Assembly (NCBI RefSeq): GCF_022414535.1
Contig: NZ_JADWYM010000021.1
Span: forward strand, 57,761 to 121,760
Origin: Streptomyces sp. MUM 2J
GTDB taxonomy: Bacteria > Actinomycetota > Actinomycetes > Streptomycetales > Streptomycetaceae
Length of the DNA stretch: 64,000 bases
Direction: 5' to 3'
The position numbers were made by a program, and so were the translations under genes. The notes under the pieces are model-generated. The model searched no databases. It was not told the origin of the DNA and saw only the letters and a program-made list of their open reading frames with translations. Below, piece by piece: positions 8,070 to 16,549 of this stretch (positions within the stretch are counted from its first letter, which is position 1; every line of letters begins with the position of its first letter).

Positions 8070-9191
8070 ATGGGACTCGTGAGCAAGAAGGTGCTGGTAC
8101 TGGCGGTCCTCGTCGCCGTGCTGCTCTTCGTCGGCACCGTGTGGCTGTGGCCACGGCTTGCCCGGCGGAACTGGCGTGCCGTCGGCGGGCGCATCGGCCT
8201 GCTCTTCGCCACGCAGGTGTCGCTGTTCGCCTGTGTGGGGCTCGGCGCGAACCAGGCCTTCGGTTTCTACGCCAGCTGGGCGGACCTGTTCGGGCAGGAG
8301 ACCGAGCAGGGAGTGGTCGTCGACCACACCAGCGGCCGCGGGCCGGACGGCCCGCTGCGCGTCCTCGACACCCGGCGCGTGGCGGCGCGCGGCGGTGTCC
8401 GCCCCGAGACCGGGGGCCAGATACAGAAGGTCGCGATCGCCGGCCGAACGACCGGTATCGCGACCCCTGCCTACGTGTACCTGCCGCCGGAGTACTTCCA
8501 GGCGCAGTACCGCACACGCACGTTCCCCGCTGCGGTCGTACTGACCGGCTACCCGGGCACGGCCGAGGCGCTCGTCGACAAGCTGCACTACCCCCGCACC
8601 GCGCGCGCACTCGCGCGCGACGGCCGCATGCAGCCGATGATCCTGGTGATGCTGCGGCCGACGGTGGCGCCGCCCCGCGACACCGAGTGCGTCGACATAC
8701 CGGGCGGACCGCAGACGGAGTCCTTCTTCGCCAAGGACCTGCCCGAGGCCGTCGGCGGCCACTACCGGGTGGGCACGAAGGCCGGCAGCTGGGGCATCGT
8801 GGGCGACTCCACGGGCGGCTACTGCGCCCTGAAGGTGGCCATGCACCACCCGAGGACGTTCGCGGCGGGAGTCGGCCTGTCGGCGTACTACAGGGCGCCG
8901 AACGACCCGACCACCGGAGATCTCTTCCACGGCGACGAGCTGCTGCGCAACCGCGCGGACCTGTTCTGGTGCCTTCGGCACGAGGCGGCGCCCGACACCT
9001 CGCTGCTCGTCACCAGCAGCAAGCTCGGAGAACCCAACTACAGGGCCACGATGAGGTTCATCCAGCAGGTGAAGGCGACCAACCGGACACGGGTCTCGTC
9101 GATCGTCCTGGAGTCCGGCGGGCACAACTTCAACACGTGGCGGCGTGAGATCCCGCCGGCCCTGGAGTGGCTGAGCGGACGCCTCTCCTGA
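8070..9191 (+). CDS. Membrane-anchored alpha/beta-hydrolase (esterase D / antigen 85-like family)
   Basis: A 373-residue protein with two N-terminal membrane segments (about 7-27 and 40-60) followed by an extracytoplasmic alpha/beta-hydrolase domain. The nucleophile elbow is GDSTGG with Ser247, and the likely catalytic His is His352 in SGGHNFNTW. The acid is not certain. The fold resembles the enterochelin esterase / mycolyltransferase group common on actinobacterial surfaces; the substrate is unknown. The ATG at 8070 has a GCAGGAAACC ribosome site. It is transcribed away from the DUF2156 gene across a gap of about 150 bases. Confidence 0.84.
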   Translation: MGLVSKKVLVLAVLVAVLLFVGTVWLWPRLARRNWRAVGGRIGLLFATQVSLFACVGLGANQAFGFYASWADLFGQETEQGVVVDHTSGRGPDGPLRVLDTRRVAARGGVRPETGGQIQKVAIAGRTTGIATPAYVYLPPEYFQAQYRTRTFPAAVVLTGYPGTAEALVDKLHYPRTARALARDGRMQPMILVMLRPTVAPPRDTECVDIPGGPQTESFFAKDLPEAVGGHYRVGTKAGSWGIVGDSTGGYCALKVAMHHPRTFAAGVGLSAYYRAPNDPTTGDLFHGDELLRNRADLFWCLRHEAAPDTSLLVTSSKLGEPNYRATMRFIQQVKATNRTRVSSIVLESGGHNFNTWRREIPPALEWLSGRLS

Positions 9192-9411
9192 GCCGCCGCC
9201 GACGCCCTTCCTGCGCGGGCTCCCCGTCTCCCCGGTGCCCCTCCCCGAGCCGTTCCCGAGCCGTTCCCGACACCGTTGCCGGCCGTTTCCGGAGCAGTCT
9301 CCGGAGTCCTCGGAGCGTCTTGCCACCGGCGCCCTGTGAGGCGTTGTGCGTTGGCTGTTTTTTTGCGGGGCCGGGCACCACGATTCGCCTACGCGCGGTA
9401 AGTTTCTGGCC

Positions 9412-10809
9412 ATGCCACGTGGACGTCACCGCCATTCCCCGCCCTTGCACAGGCTGATGCCTCCTTCGGCGATCGCCGGCGTGTCACTGGTGTGCGCGTT
9501 CGGCCCTTGGGTGTTCACGGAACCCATGGTGCTGCGCACCCTGGCGGCGATCGCCGCCGCGACGGCCGGCGTCGGTGCGGCCGTCATGCGCCGGTGGGAC
9601 GCGAACGCGGGCAAGCAGGTGGCCGATCTCGCGCGGGCGCGCGCCAGTGACGAGTGGCGGCACGAGGAGCGGATCGCCGAACTGGAGACCGACCTGGAGG
9701 AGTCGCGCGCGCTGCGCGTCAAGCTGGAGAAGCGGCTGCGCGCGAAGCGGGCCGAGCTCGCGGGCCTGCGCAACGAGCACGCGTCCCTGCTGCGGCGCTA
9801 CGCCACGGCCGAGACCGAGCGCGCCACTGCCCTGGAGGGCCGCCGGCTGCTGGAGATAGAGACCGTGGCGCCGTCCACGGCCCCTGCCCTGCCGCCTGCG
9901 CCGGTGCTGGAGGACGAGCCGTCCGGTAACGGCAGGGCGGGGAAGACGGCCGGAGCCGCCGAGGCTGCGGACGACTCCGAGGCCACGCGGGCCGGGGACG
10001 ACGCCGACGCCGTGCAGGACGTGGATGCCGTGGAGGACTCCTGCGCCGACGGGGACCCGGACGTCGTGGAGGACCCGGACGTGGCGGAGGACCCGGACGT
10101 GGCGGAGGACGAGGCGCGGGGTCCGGCGCCGACGGCGTTCTCGCCGGAGGGTTCCAAGCTGTTCATGCGCGCGCAGGCGGCGCTGACCCGCCTCGACGCC
10201 GAGCCGGACGCGGTCGGCCCGGAGAGCCCCGCCGGGTCTCGGACGGAGAGCACCCGGGACGCCGTGAAGGAGACCGCGCCTCTCGCCCCGGCCGGGAAGA
10301 CCGAGCCGGGCGAACAGGCCGAGCAGCTGGTCACCGCCGGGGACGCGGCCGGTGCGGCGGCCGAGGACGCGCGGGAGGACGAGGCGCAGGGGAAGCCCGG
10401 GGCGGTCGACGCCCACGCGCGTGCGACCGCCGCCCCCGAGCCGCCGAAGGACCCCGCCACGGCGCCTCTGCCCGCCGTCCAGCAGCCGCCCGAGGGGCAC
10501 TTCGCCGTGCCCACCGCAGTGGCCGTCGCCCCTGCCGCGCCGCCCGTCCGGCGCCCGGCGACCGAGGGCGGGTTCGACTTCTTCGGCACGAAGAACGCGC
10601 CGGCGGCCGACGCCCTGGAGGCCGTGCAGAACGAGGACCTCGCCGATGTCGTCGGCCAGGAGGCCCTGGCGCTGCACAAGGCCGAGACCGAGGGCGGTTT
10701 CAAGCCGGCCGGCGAACGGACGCGTGACGCGGGCCAGGTGATCGACCTGACGGCCCACGACGAGACGCAGCAGATCGACGTCCAGGGCCTGCGCAGCGCG
10801 GCGTCCTGA
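9412..10809 (+). CDS. Membrane-associated coiled-coil protein, function unknown
   Basis: I do not recognise a named family. The predicted 465-residue product starts with a basic stretch (MPRGRHRHSPPLHR), then two hydrophobic segments at about residues 18-32 and 36-53. A charged coiled coil follows from about 65 to 140, then a long acidic, Ala/Pro/Glu/Asp-rich disordered region of about 220 residues. The last 80 residues are less repetitive (GGFDFFGTKNAP, LADVVGQEALALHKAE, GQVIDLT) and look like a conserved tail. The ATG at 9412 was preferred to one at 9346 because translation then begins at the basic stretch. Architecture suggests a cytoplasmic scaffold tethered to the membrane; that is inference. 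Confidence 0.72.
   Translation: MPRGRHRHSPPLHRLMPPSAIAGVSLVCAFGPWVFTEPMVLRTLAAIAAATAGVGAAVMRRWDANAGKQVADLARARASDEWRHEERIAELETDLEESRALRVKLEKRLRAKRAELAGLRNEHASLLRRYATAETERATALEGRRLLEIETVAPSTAPALPPAPVLEDEPSGNGRAGKTAGAAEAADDSEATRAGDDADAVQDVDAVEDSCADGDPDVVEDPDVAEDPDVAEDEARGPAPTAFSPEGSKLFMRAQAALTRLDAEPDAVGPESPAGSRTESTRDAVKETAPLAPAGKTEPGEQAEQLVTAGDAAGAAAEDAREDEAQGKPGAVDAHARATAAPEPPKDPATAPLPAVQQPPEGHFAVPTAVAVAPAAPPVRRPATEGGFDFFGTKNAPAADALEAVQNEDLADVVGQEALALHKAETEGGFKPAGERTRDAGQVIDLTAHDETQQIDVQGLRSAAS
10054..10107 (+). repeat. 18-bp tandem repeat encoding DPDVxE
   Basis: Three head-to-tail copies of an 18-bp unit based on GACCCGGACGTGGCGGAG (10054-10071, 10072-10089, 10090-10107). The last two are identical and the first differs at a few bases. 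They encode an acidic DPDVAE repeat inside the disordered part of the coiled-coil protein. Confidence 0.85.
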
Positions 10810-10881
10810 CCGCCGGCCACGCGGGCGTGGCCGCCGAACGCCGCACCCCGGCGGTCCGCAGCCCGAGCCGCGGACCGCCGG

Positions 10882-12252
10882 TCACGCCATCCAGCGGTCC
10901 GGGCGCGCGTCCCTGCGGCCCGTCCGGGACCGTTCCGCCTGCCCGCGCAGCAGCTCCGCGGCCTCCCCGGCGTCCCGCAGGCGCGCCGTCACCGTGCTGC
11001 CCGCCCCGCTGTCCACCCTTAGGTCGGCAAGGCCCCACCACCGCTGCCACGGCCCCTGGGTGAGCCGTACGCTCTGCACCTTCGCATGCGGCACCAGCGC
11101 CAGGACGCGCCCCAGCAGCCCGTGCCGTGCCGCGAACACCCCGCTGGTGACGGCGATGCCGTATCCGCGCCACCACAGCGGCACACACCGCCCCGCACGC
11201 CGCGGGGCGGGAGACAGGGACGCGGCAGAAGGCACGGTCACGCCGGGCAGCACACGCGCGACGATCTCCTCGGCGGCTTCCCGGGGGGCGACGGGCACCA
11301 GCACCGAGTTGTCGGATCCGGCCACATCCAACTCGACCCGCACCCAGCTTCCCGCGTGCTGCGCCCGGCGCCGACGGCGTGCCCCCCACCACCGCCACAG
11401 CAGGGGCTCGATGATCCGCACGCTCTGCACCCGTCCCGGTGGCACCGTCTCGTGGGTGCGGTCCAGCAGTCCGTGGTCGATGCGCAGCCCGTCCGGTGAC
11501 TCGCTCACCGACCAGTCGTACTCGCTGACGAACCGCCCCACGCTGCTGGCCCCCGCCGCGCCCAGCAGCGGCAGCGCGGTCGCGAGGACCGTCCACACGC
11601 TTCCGGTGGCCAGCCACAGCACGGACGGAAGGACGAGCGCGGCGAGCAGCGCGCCCCAGGTGGCGCCCGTCAGCACGAGTGCGACGGCAAGCACGCGCGG
11701 GGGCACGCGCAGCAGCTCGCGCGCCGGCGCCTCTCCCACGTCATGCGCCGTCTCGGGTGCGAACCCGGCAGCGCGCGCCAGCAGTTCCGCGCGCAGCGCG
11801 CGCGCCTCGCGCTCCCCCAGGAAGGCGAGTTCGTCCTTCCTGCCGGTGCCGACGACATCGAGTCGCAGTTTCGCCACACCCGCCACGCGCGCGAGGAGCG
11901 GCCGCGTGACGTCGATCGCCTGGATCCGCTCCAGCCGGATGTGCGCGGTGCGGCGGAAGAGCAGACCCGTACGGATCCGCAGGTCCGTGCCGGTCACCGC
12001 GAAGTGGGTGAACCACCACGACAGGAAGCCGTACAGGGCGGCGGCGGGGACGATCACGGCGACCGCGATGAGCAGCGTGGTCGTCGTGAACCGGGTCAGC
12101 TGGTGTTGCGCCTGGTCGGGGTCGTGCACCGCCCAGCCGACGACCACCGCGAAGGGCGCCCACGCCCGCCGCAGCGGCGTCACCGGGTGCAGCCGCCGTT
12201 CGCTCACCGGTGCCGGACCACACACGTCGTCGCCGGGGCCGGGGGTCGTCAC
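10882..12252 (-). CDS. Membrane protein with tandem bacterial PH domains (YdbT-like)
   Basis: A 456-residue protein with three bPH2-type domains separated by membrane segment pairs. Each PH unit shows the family pattern: a GLLxRRT strand, then IxLERIQxxDV / VPPGRVQSVRI / VPHAKVQSVRL, then an L-x-V-D strand. Together with the smaller PH gene at 12249-12779 it forms the YdbS-YdbT type pair known from Bacillus; the function is unclear, probably at the membrane. The start is the GTG at 12252, which overlaps the upstream gene's stop as GTGA. A very long frame running to 14058 is only open antisense to nuoD2. Confidence 0.85.
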   Translation of the reverse strand: MTTPGPGDDVCGPAPVSERRLHPVTPLRRAWAPFAVVVGWAVHDPDQAQHQLTRFTTTTLLIAVAVIVPAAALYGFLSWWFTHFAVTGTDLRIRTGLLFRRTAHIRLERIQAIDVTRPLLARVAGVAKLRLDVVGTGRKDELAFLGEREARALRAELLARAAGFAPETAHDVGEAPARELLRVPPRVLAVALVLTGATWGALLAALVLPSVLWLATGSVWTVLATALPLLGAAGASSVGRFVSEYDWSVSESPDGLRIDHGLLDRTHETVPPGRVQSVRIIEPLLWRWWGARRRRRAQHAGSWVRVELDVAGSDNSVLVPVAPREAAEEIVARVLPGVTVPSAASLSPAPRRAGRCVPLWWRGYGIAVTSGVFAARHGLLGRVLALVPHAKVQSVRLTQGPWQRWWGLADLRVDSGAGSTVTARLRDAGEAAELLRGQAERSRTGRRDARPDRWMA

Positions 12253-12779
12253 AGTCCCGCCGATCGGGCCTCGCCCAGCTCGCTGAGCCGGTCGCGGAGC
12301 CGTTCCGCCTCGGCGGGGTGCAGACCGGGGATGGCCGCGTCGGTGGCGGCGGCAGCCGTGTGCAGCTGGACGCTGGCCAGGCCGAAGCGTCGCTCGACCG
12401 GCCCCGACGTGACCTCGACCAGCTGCATGCGCCCGTACGGCACGACGGTCTCCTCGCGCCACAGCACGCCCCGGCTGATCAGCAGATCGTCGGCGCGCTC
12501 GGCGTACCGCCAGGACCGCCAGTTGCGGCCGAGCAGCACCCAGCCCCACGCCGCCAGCGCGAGCGGCAGCAGGGCGAACGCCGCCCAGGCGGGGCCCACG
12601 AGGATGCCCGGCAGCAGACCGGCGGCCAGTGCCACCAGGCCCAGCCACACCACCAGCAGCAGGCGGCGCATCCGCAGCAGGCCGGGGGGCAGCCCCGTCC
12701 ACACCGGCCCGTCCGCCCGCACCCGGGCTGTCTCGTCCGCCCCGCTTCGCCCCGCACCGGGCGGGCTCCCCGTCTCCAT
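12249..12779 (-). CDS. PH-domain membrane protein (YdbS-like)
   Basis: A 176-residue protein with a Pro-rich start, two adjacent membrane helices (about 38-60 and 63-85) and one bacterial PH domain (about 95-170: LLISRGVLWREETVVPYGRMQLVEVTSGPVERRFGLASVQLHT). It is translationally coupled to the larger PH protein. The ATG at 12779 follows TAGGCT by six bases with no ribosome site, suggesting a leaderless mRNA. It is divergent from nuoD2 with only 31 bases between start codons. Confidence 0.84.
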   Translation of the reverse strand: METGSPPGAGRSGADETARVRADGPVWTGLPPGLLRMRRLLLVVWLGLVALAAGLLPGILVGPAWAAFALLPLALAAWGWVLLGRNWRSWRYAERADDLLISRGVLWREETVVPYGRMQLVEVTSGPVERRFGLASVQLHTAAAATDAAIPGLHPAEAERLRDRLSELGEARSAGL

Positions 12780-12810
12780 ACCGCCAGCCTACGTAGGGGA
12801 GACTGGGGCC
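12780..12810. promoter_or_regulatory. Divergent PH / nuoD2 control region with palindrome
   Basis: Only 31 bases separate the divergent start codons. The leftward -10 TAGGCT (12791-12786) is half of a perfect palindrome CCTACGTAGG (12788-12797). The rightward nuoD2 ribosome site GGGGAGACTGGGG follows directly. A protein bound to the palindrome would affect both genes. Confidence 0.5.
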
Positions 12811-13962
12811 ATGACTCCTACGACGGAGACCACGGTCGGTATCGGCGGCGCCGCGGAGAGCACCGACATGGTGCTCAACATCGGGCCCCAGCACCCGTCC
12901 ACGCACGGGGTGCTGCGGCTCCGGCTCGTCCTGGACGGAGAGCGCATCACGCGCGCGGAGCCGGTGATCGGCTATATGCACCGCGGCGCGGAGAAGCTGT
13001 TCGAGGCGCGCGACTACCGCCAGATCATCGTGCTCGCCAACCGGCACGACTGGCTGTCGGCGTTCTCCAGCGAGCTGGGCGTGGTCCTCGCCGTGGAGCG
13101 GATGCTCGGCATGGAGGTCCCCGAACGCGCGGTGTGGACGCGCACCCTGCTCGCCGAGCTCAACCGGGTGCTCAGCCACCTGATGTTCCTCGGTTCCTAT
13201 CCGCTGGAGCTGGGCGGCATCACTCCGGTCTTCTACGCCTTCCGGGAGCGCGAGGTCCTCCAGAACGTCATGGAGGAGGTCTCCGGCGGGCGCATGCACT
13301 ACATGTTCAACCGTGTCGGCGGCCTCAAGGAGGACCTGCCGGCCGGATGGGCGGCACGCGCGCGTGCCGCCGTCGCGGCCGTGCGCTCGCGCATGGACGT
13401 CTTCGACGACCTGGTGCTCGGCAACGAGATCTTCCGGGGGCGCACGCGCGGCGTGGGAGCCCTCACCCCCGAGGCCGTGCACGCCTACGGCGTGAGCGGC
13501 CCCATCGCACGCGCCTCCGGCGTCGACTTCGACCTGCGCCGCGACGAGCCGTACCTCGCCTACCCGGAGCTGCAGGACGTGCTGAAGGTGGTGACCCGGG
13601 CCGAGGGCGACTGCCTCGCCCGGTTCGAGTGCCTCCTGGAGCAGACGCACAACGCCCTCGACCTCGCCGACGCCTGCCTCGACCGTCTCGCCGGCCTTCC
13701 GCCGGGCCCCGTCAACCAGCGGCTGCCGAAGGTGCTGAAGGCGCCCGAGGGCCACACCTACGCCTGGACCGAGAACCCTCTCGGCATCAACGGCTACTAC
13801 CTGGTCAGCAAGGGCGAGAAGACCCCGTACCGGCTGAAGCTGCGCTCGGCGTCCTACAACAACATCCAGGCGCTGACCCGGCTGCTGCCGGGGACCCTGG
13901 TCGCGGACATGGTGGCGATCCTCGGATCGATGTTCTTCGTGGTCGGCGACATCGACAAGTAG
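12811..13962 (+). CDS. nuoD2: NADH-quinone oxidoreductase subunit D, orphan second copy (NuoD2)
   Basis: Homologue of the 49-kDa quinone-site subunit of complex I (NuoD/NDUFS2/Nqo4). The 383-residue protein covers the whole fold: NIGPQHPSTHGVLR (23-36), IGYMHRGAEKLFE with Arg58, NRHDWLSAF, and the C-terminal YRLKLRSASYNNIQAL and DMVAILGSMFFVVGDIDK segments. No other nuo gene is present here, so this is an extra copy outside the main operon, as in S. coelicolor. Several positions near the quinone channel differ from canonical NuoD, so quinone chemistry cannot be assumed. It is convergent with an NDUFAF7-type methyltransferase 25 bases downstream. Confidence 0.9.
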   Translation: MTPTTETTVGIGGAAESTDMVLNIGPQHPSTHGVLRLRLVLDGERITRAEPVIGYMHRGAEKLFEARDYRQIIVLANRHDWLSAFSSELGVVLAVERMLGMEVPERAVWTRTLLAELNRVLSHLMFLGSYPLELGGITPVFYAFREREVLQNVMEEVSGGRMHYMFNRVGGLKEDLPAGWAARARAAVAAVRSRMDVFDDLVLGNEIFRGRTRGVGALTPEAVHAYGVSGPIARASGVDFDLRRDEPYLAYPELQDVLKVVTRAEGDCLARFECLLEQTHNALDLADACLDRLAGLPPGPVNQRLPKVLKAPEGHTYAWTENPLGINGYYLVSKGEKTPYRLKLRSASYNNIQALTRLLPGTLVADMVAILGSMFFVVGDIDK

Positions 13963-13987
13963 CGGGCCGTGCCGCCGTGGGCGGTCG

Positions 13988-15154
13988 TCAGCGTCCGGCG
14001 GTCGTGCGACCCAGCGGGTCGGCCACACCCACCGGCTGCACCAGCCACCCGAAGTCACCGAGTCCGCCCTCCGCGGTCAGCTCGGCGGCCTCTCCGGCGC
14101 GCGACAGCGCGCGCACGTAGGCCGCTGGATCGCTGGAGGCGAGTGTGAGAGGCGGGCGTGCGCCGCCGACACCCAGCATGCGCAACGCGTCGCGCTGCCG
14201 CAGCAGGCGAGCCCTCGGCAGAGCGTGAGCGCGGTCCGGGCCCGCCGGGCGTGCGCCCCTCGACGCCGGGCGCACGTACGGTGCGTGCGCCGGTTGTCCG
14301 GCTTGCTCGCACGCCGACGGAACGTCCTCCCGCGCCCCGGGGCGCGCGGCCGCTCCGGGCTCGCGTTGCACGCGCGCGGCGCACGCGTCCAGCGCGACGT
14401 GCGCCGTGATGTCACACGACCCGTCCGGTACGGGCGCCGTCTCGCGCCCCTCCCGGAAGCCGGTCAGCGTGCCGAACGGGGGGCGCGCGTCCGCCGTGTG
14501 CGCGTAGTCCGCGGCCACTGCCACCCCCCGGTCCACGCGTGCGACCACGGACGCCCAGGCCTCGTCCCGGGGCCACCCGATCTCCGCGCGCAGGCCCTCC
14601 TCCGCCGGCAGCGGCCACCACTGCCGAAGCCACTGAGCGTCGGCGCCCGACACGGGCTCGCCGAGCCGTTCGGTCCCGTCCCCCCGGACGAGGACGAGCC
14701 GGGCGACACCCGCGGGGTCGGTCTCGGCGACGTCGACCGGGATGTTGTCGAGCCACTCGTTGGCGAACAGCAGGCCCGTGATCCCGGGGGGCACGTCGGC
14801 CCGCCAGGCGATGCGCCGGTCGAGGCCGCCGGGCCGGCGGCCGCCGATCTCGACGGCGCACGTCCGCGTGCGGGCGGCCACACCCGCGGGCAGGGCGGCG
14901 AGCACTCCGGTGGCCAGTTCGCCCCGTCCGGCCGCCATGTCCACGAAGTCCAGCGGGTCGGGCCGTCCCAGCGCCTCGTCGACCAGGCACAGCAGTCGCG
15001 CCACGGCCCGCGCGAACAGCGGCGAGGCGTGCACCGACGTGCGGAAGTGCCCGGCCGGGCCCTCCGGCCGGCGGTAGAAGCCTTCCTGCCCGTACAGGGC
15101 GGCCCCGGCCGCGGTCCGCCAGCCGCACCACTCGTCCGTCGCCTCGTGCACCAC
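13988..15154 (-). CDS. SAM-dependent methyltransferase, MidA/NDUFAF7 (DUF185) family
   Basis: A 388-residue protein with the signature of the DUF185 family: YGQEGFYRRPEGPAGHFRTS (21-40), SAM motif I as DMAAGRGEL (72-80), and the acceptor-side motif LLFANEWLDNIPVDV. The mitochondrial member NDUFAF7 dimethylates an arginine of the NuoD homologue NDUFS2 and is required for complex I assembly. A Cys/Arg/Ala-rich insertion of about 80 residues (around 255-330) looks unstructured. The start is GTG 15154, six bases after TAGTCT with no ribosome site. Its stop is 25 bases from that of nuoD2. Confidence 0.85.
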   Translation of the reverse strand: MVHEATDEWCGWRTAAGAALYGQEGFYRRPEGPAGHFRTSVHASPLFARAVARLLCLVDEALGRPDPLDFVDMAAGRGELATGVLAALPAGVAARTRTCAVEIGGRRPGGLDRRIAWRADVPPGITGLLFANEWLDNIPVDVAETDPAGVARLVLVRGDGTERLGEPVSGADAQWLRQWWPLPAEEGLRAEIGWPRDEAWASVVARVDRGVAVAADYAHTADARPPFGTLTGFREGRETAPVPDGSCDITAHVALDACAARVQREPGAAARPGAREDVPSACEQAGQPAHAPYVRPASRGARPAGPDRAHALPRARLLRQRDALRMLGVGGARPPLTLASSDPAAYVRALSRAGEAAELTAEGGLGDFGWLVQPVGVADPLGRTTAGR

Positions 15155-15259
15155 CCGGACAGACTAGGCGCACAGGAGATCGCCGCCTCCACCTTGCGGA
15201 GTACACGCATCCGATCCGGATCGGCCCTCCGGTTGACCCCCGCACGCATCCGGCTTCCC

Positions 15260-15272
15260 TACTCTGGGTTAC
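15260..15272 (+). promoter_or_regulatory. Putative -10 for a leaderless histidine kinase mRNA
   Basis: TACTCT (15260-15265) lies seven bases before the GTG start at 15273 and no ribosome site is present. A TTGACC occurs at 15233-15238, but its 21-base spacing is too long for a standard -35. Confidence 0.4.
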
Positions 15273-16475
15273 GTGCAGCGCCTCTACGATTTTCTCCGCA
15301 GGCATCCGACCTGGGTCGACGGCTTCTGGGCCGTCGTCCTGCTCGGGATCTCGCTCGTGGCGGAGACGGCGAACCCGGAGACCACGGGAACCAGCTCCCC
15401 GGTCGTGGTCCTGCCGGTCGTGCTGCTGCTGTGCGCCACGGTCGCGCTGCGGCGCCGCTGGCCGGAGCGGATGCTGCTGCTGGCCATCGGACTCGGTGCC
15501 GCCCAGGTGGCACTGGACGTGGAGACGCGCGTCACGGACTTCGCCCTGCTGGTGATCGTCTACACGGTCGCCGCGACCGGTGCGCGCTGGGCGTCCCGGC
15601 TGGCGCTGGCGACGGGGCTGGGCGCGGCGACTCTGGCCCAGCTGCGCTGGCCCAACGAGCACGCCGGCGTGCTGGGCAACCTCGCCATAGTGGTGTTTCA
15701 GACGGTGCCGTTCGCGCTCGCCTGGGTGCTCGGCGACTCGATCCGCACCCGGCGCGCGTACTACGCGCAGCTGGAGGAGCGGGCCACCCGCCTGGAGAAG
15801 GAGCGGGAGGCACAGGCGAAGGTCGCGGTCGCCGCCGAGCGTGCCCGGATCGCGCGGGAGCTGCACGACGTGGTGGCGCACAACGTGTCGGTGATGGTGG
15901 TGCAGGCCGACGGCGCCGCCTATGTTCTCGACGCCGCACCCGACCAGGCGAAGAAGGCCCTGGAGACGATCTCCTCCACCGGCCGGCAGGCTCTGGCCGA
16001 GATGCGCCGCCTGCTCGGCGTGCTGCGCACCGGCGAGCACCAGGAGGCCGGCGAGTACGTCCCGCAGCCCGGCGTGGAGCAGATCGAGGACCTCGTGGAG
16101 CAGTGCCGCGGTTCCGGCCTGCCGGTCGACTTCAAGGTCGAGGGGACCGCGCGCCCGCTGCCCAGCGGCGTGGAGCTGACGGCGTACCGCATCGTGCAGG
16201 AGGCGCTCACCAACACCCGCAAGCACGGTGGGGTGAACGCCGGCGCGAGCGTGCGGCTGGTCTACTTCGACGACGGCCTCGGTCTGCTGGTCGAGGACGA
16301 CGGCAAGGGCGCCCCACACGAGTTGTACGAGGAGGGCGGCTTCGACGGCCAGGGCCACGGCCTGATCGGGATGCGTGAGCGGGTCGGTATGGTCGGCGGC
16401 ACCCTGGACGCCGGCCCGCGCCCAGGCGGAGGATTCCGGATCAGCGCGCTGCTGCCGCTCAAACCGGCGCTCTGA
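15273..16475 (+). CDS. Sensor histidine kinase, NarL/DesK (HisKA_3) type
   Basis: A 400-residue kinase with about five N-terminal membrane segments (residues 18-155) and very short extracytoplasmic loops, so it probably senses within the membrane. Next come a coiled coil, the dimerisation helix ERARIARELHDVVAHNVSVM with phosphoacceptor His198, and an ATPase domain with EALTNTRKHG (N box), DDGKG and GHGLIGMRERV. It is followed after 74 bases by its cognate regulator. The signal is unknown. Confidence 0.92.
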   Translation: MQRLYDFLRRHPTWVDGFWAVVLLGISLVAETANPETTGTSSPVVVLPVVLLLCATVALRRRWPERMLLLAIGLGAAQVALDVETRVTDFALLVIVYTVAATGARWASRLALATGLGAATLAQLRWPNEHAGVLGNLAIVVFQTVPFALAWVLGDSIRTRRAYYAQLEERATRLEKEREAQAKVAVAAERARIARELHDVVAHNVSVMVVQADGAAYVLDAAPDQAKKALETISSTGRQALAEMRRLLGVLRTGEHQEAGEYVPQPGVEQIEDLVEQCRGSGLPVDFKVEGTARPLPSGVELTAYRIVQEALTNTRKHGGVNAGASVRLVYFDDGLGLLVEDDGKGAPHELYEEGGFDGQGHGLIGMRERVGMVGGTLDAGPRPGGGFRISALLPLKPAL

Positions 16476-16549
16476 CGCCGCCGCACGCCCCCTGTTGACA
16501 CCTGTAGCGGCCGTGCCGAACGGCCTGGACGGACACGGAAGAGGACCCG

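Noticed and set aside
10882..14058. A 1058-codon leftward open frame
   Set aside because: It runs antisense through the clear nuoD2 gene. Only its last 456 codons, from the GTG at 12252, carry PH-domain sequence; the rest is open because of GC bias.
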